From assembly GCF_900115695.1 (NCBI RefSeq), contig NZ_FOXK01000001.1, forward strand, positions 124,001 through 188,000: a stretch of DNA of 64,000 nt, given 5' to 3'. This stretch comes from Ectopseudomonas toyotomiensis (lineage in GTDB: Bacteria > Pseudomonadota > Gammaproteobacteria > Pseudomonadales > Pseudomonadaceae). Shown piece after piece: positions 63,750-64,000 of the stretch (positions are counted from its first letter, which is position 1; each line of letters opens with the position of its first letter). The notes beneath the pieces were generated by a model that did no database searches, was not told the DNA's origin, and worked only from the letters and a program-made list of their open reading frames with translations. The translations under genes were made by a program, and so were the position numbers.

Positions 63750-64000
63750 TCAGGCCTTGGGTAGGGTTACCCCGGTCTGACCCTGGTACTTGCCACCACG
63801 ATCACGGTAGGAAACCTCACAGGCCTCGTCGGACTGCAGGAACAGCATCTGCGCCACACCCTCGTTGGCGTAGATCTTCGCCGGCAGGTTGGTGGTATTG
63901 GAGAATTCCAGGGTCACGTGGCCTTCCCACTCCGGCTCCAGCGGCGTGACGTTGACGATGATGCCGCAACGCGCATAGGTGCTCTTGCCCAGGCAGATGG
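63750..64000 (-). CDS. dcd: dCTP deaminase Dcd, C-terminal part
   Basis: The last 83 codons of the gene; the N-terminal part lies beyond the right edge. The visible protein ends [22 protein letters not shown] and includes [20 protein letters not shown] and QMLFLQSDE, all typical of bacterial dCTP deaminase, which makes dUTP from dCTP for thymidylate synthesis. The stop codon is at 63750-63752 and a terminator follows. Confidence 0.92.
   Translation of the reverse strand, partial: ICLGKSTYARCGIIVNVTPLEPEWEGHVTLEFSNTTNLPAKIYANEGVAQMLFLQSDEACEVSYRDRGGKYQGQTGVTLPKA

Noticed and set aside
1..64000. CRISPR arrays, tRNA or rRNA genes, prophage or integrative element
   Set aside because: No regularly spaced repeats, no cloverleaf or rRNA sequence noticed, and no integrase, transposase or phage structural genes were found on reading both strands.

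Overview
The window is a 64 kb piece of a GC-rich Pseudomonas chromosome. The intact algU-mucABC(D) operon, a group-2 type Mrp antiporter with fused A and B subunits, and the overall gene set suggest the P. mendocina / P. oleovorans (Ectopseudomonas) group; this placement comes from gene content and order, not from a search. No rRNA, tRNA, prophage or CRISPR array was seen, and no complete insertion sequence. Both edges cut genes: mucD on the left and dcd on the right.

Layout. 0-3 kb: envelope-stress sigma factor AlgU with its regulators MucA, MucB and MucC and the start of protease MucD. 3.3-7.6 kb: nadB, the convergent pair sdhE-ygfX, ygfZ and an HDOD protein. 7.7-16.1 kb: a periplasmic binding protein, the TctED two-component system, and divergent from it an OprD-type porin and the tripartite tricarboxylate transporter tctCBA followed by an AbrB-type membrane protein. 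16.2-24.3 kb: a pseudouridine synthase, a lipoprotein, a LysR/SDR/F420-like reductase/MFS cluster, a COG2509 flavoprotein, a small membrane protein and a GNAT acetyltransferase. 24.4-30.2 kb: first Mrp (Mnh) cation/proton antiporter operon on the minus strand. 30.5-35.7 kb: a glycine-zipper lipoprotein, a glycerate utilisation set (glycerate kinase, GntP-type permease, CdaR-type activator) interrupted by a 140 bp MITE-like element, and a ProQ/FinO protein. 36-40.9 kb: a second LysR/SDR module, pdxH, an OmpA-like lipoprotein and a beta-lactamase-fold esterase. 41.1-46.8 kb: second complete Mrp operon, on the plus strand. 46.8-59.3 kb: dinG, a CopD-like protein, a collagen-like exported protein, a tandem pair of OmpA-type lipoproteins, SEC-C proteins, several lipoproteins of unknown role and a large penicillin-acylase-family lipoprotein. 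59.3-64 kb: a 263 bp MITE-like element abutting nrtR, then the NAD salvage operon pncA-pncB-nadE under an evident palindromic operator, a small proline-rich protein and dcd.

How the parts work together. Three themes recur. Cell-envelope stress: AlgU/Muc, four OmpA-domain or glycine-zipper lipoproteins and other lipoproteins. Cation and pH homeostasis: two separate Mrp complexes. NAD supply: nadB for de novo synthesis, NrtR-PncA-PncB-NadE for salvage and the final step. The most unusual signals are non-coding: a perfect 16 bp hairpin that would bury the ribosome binding site of one OmpA-type lipoprotein gene and overlaps that gene's own likely promoter, two MITE-like elements, an orphan AlgU-like promoter followed by a terminator, and a two-site NrtR operator arrangement. 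I found no convincing new multi-gene system; the window is mostly core genome.
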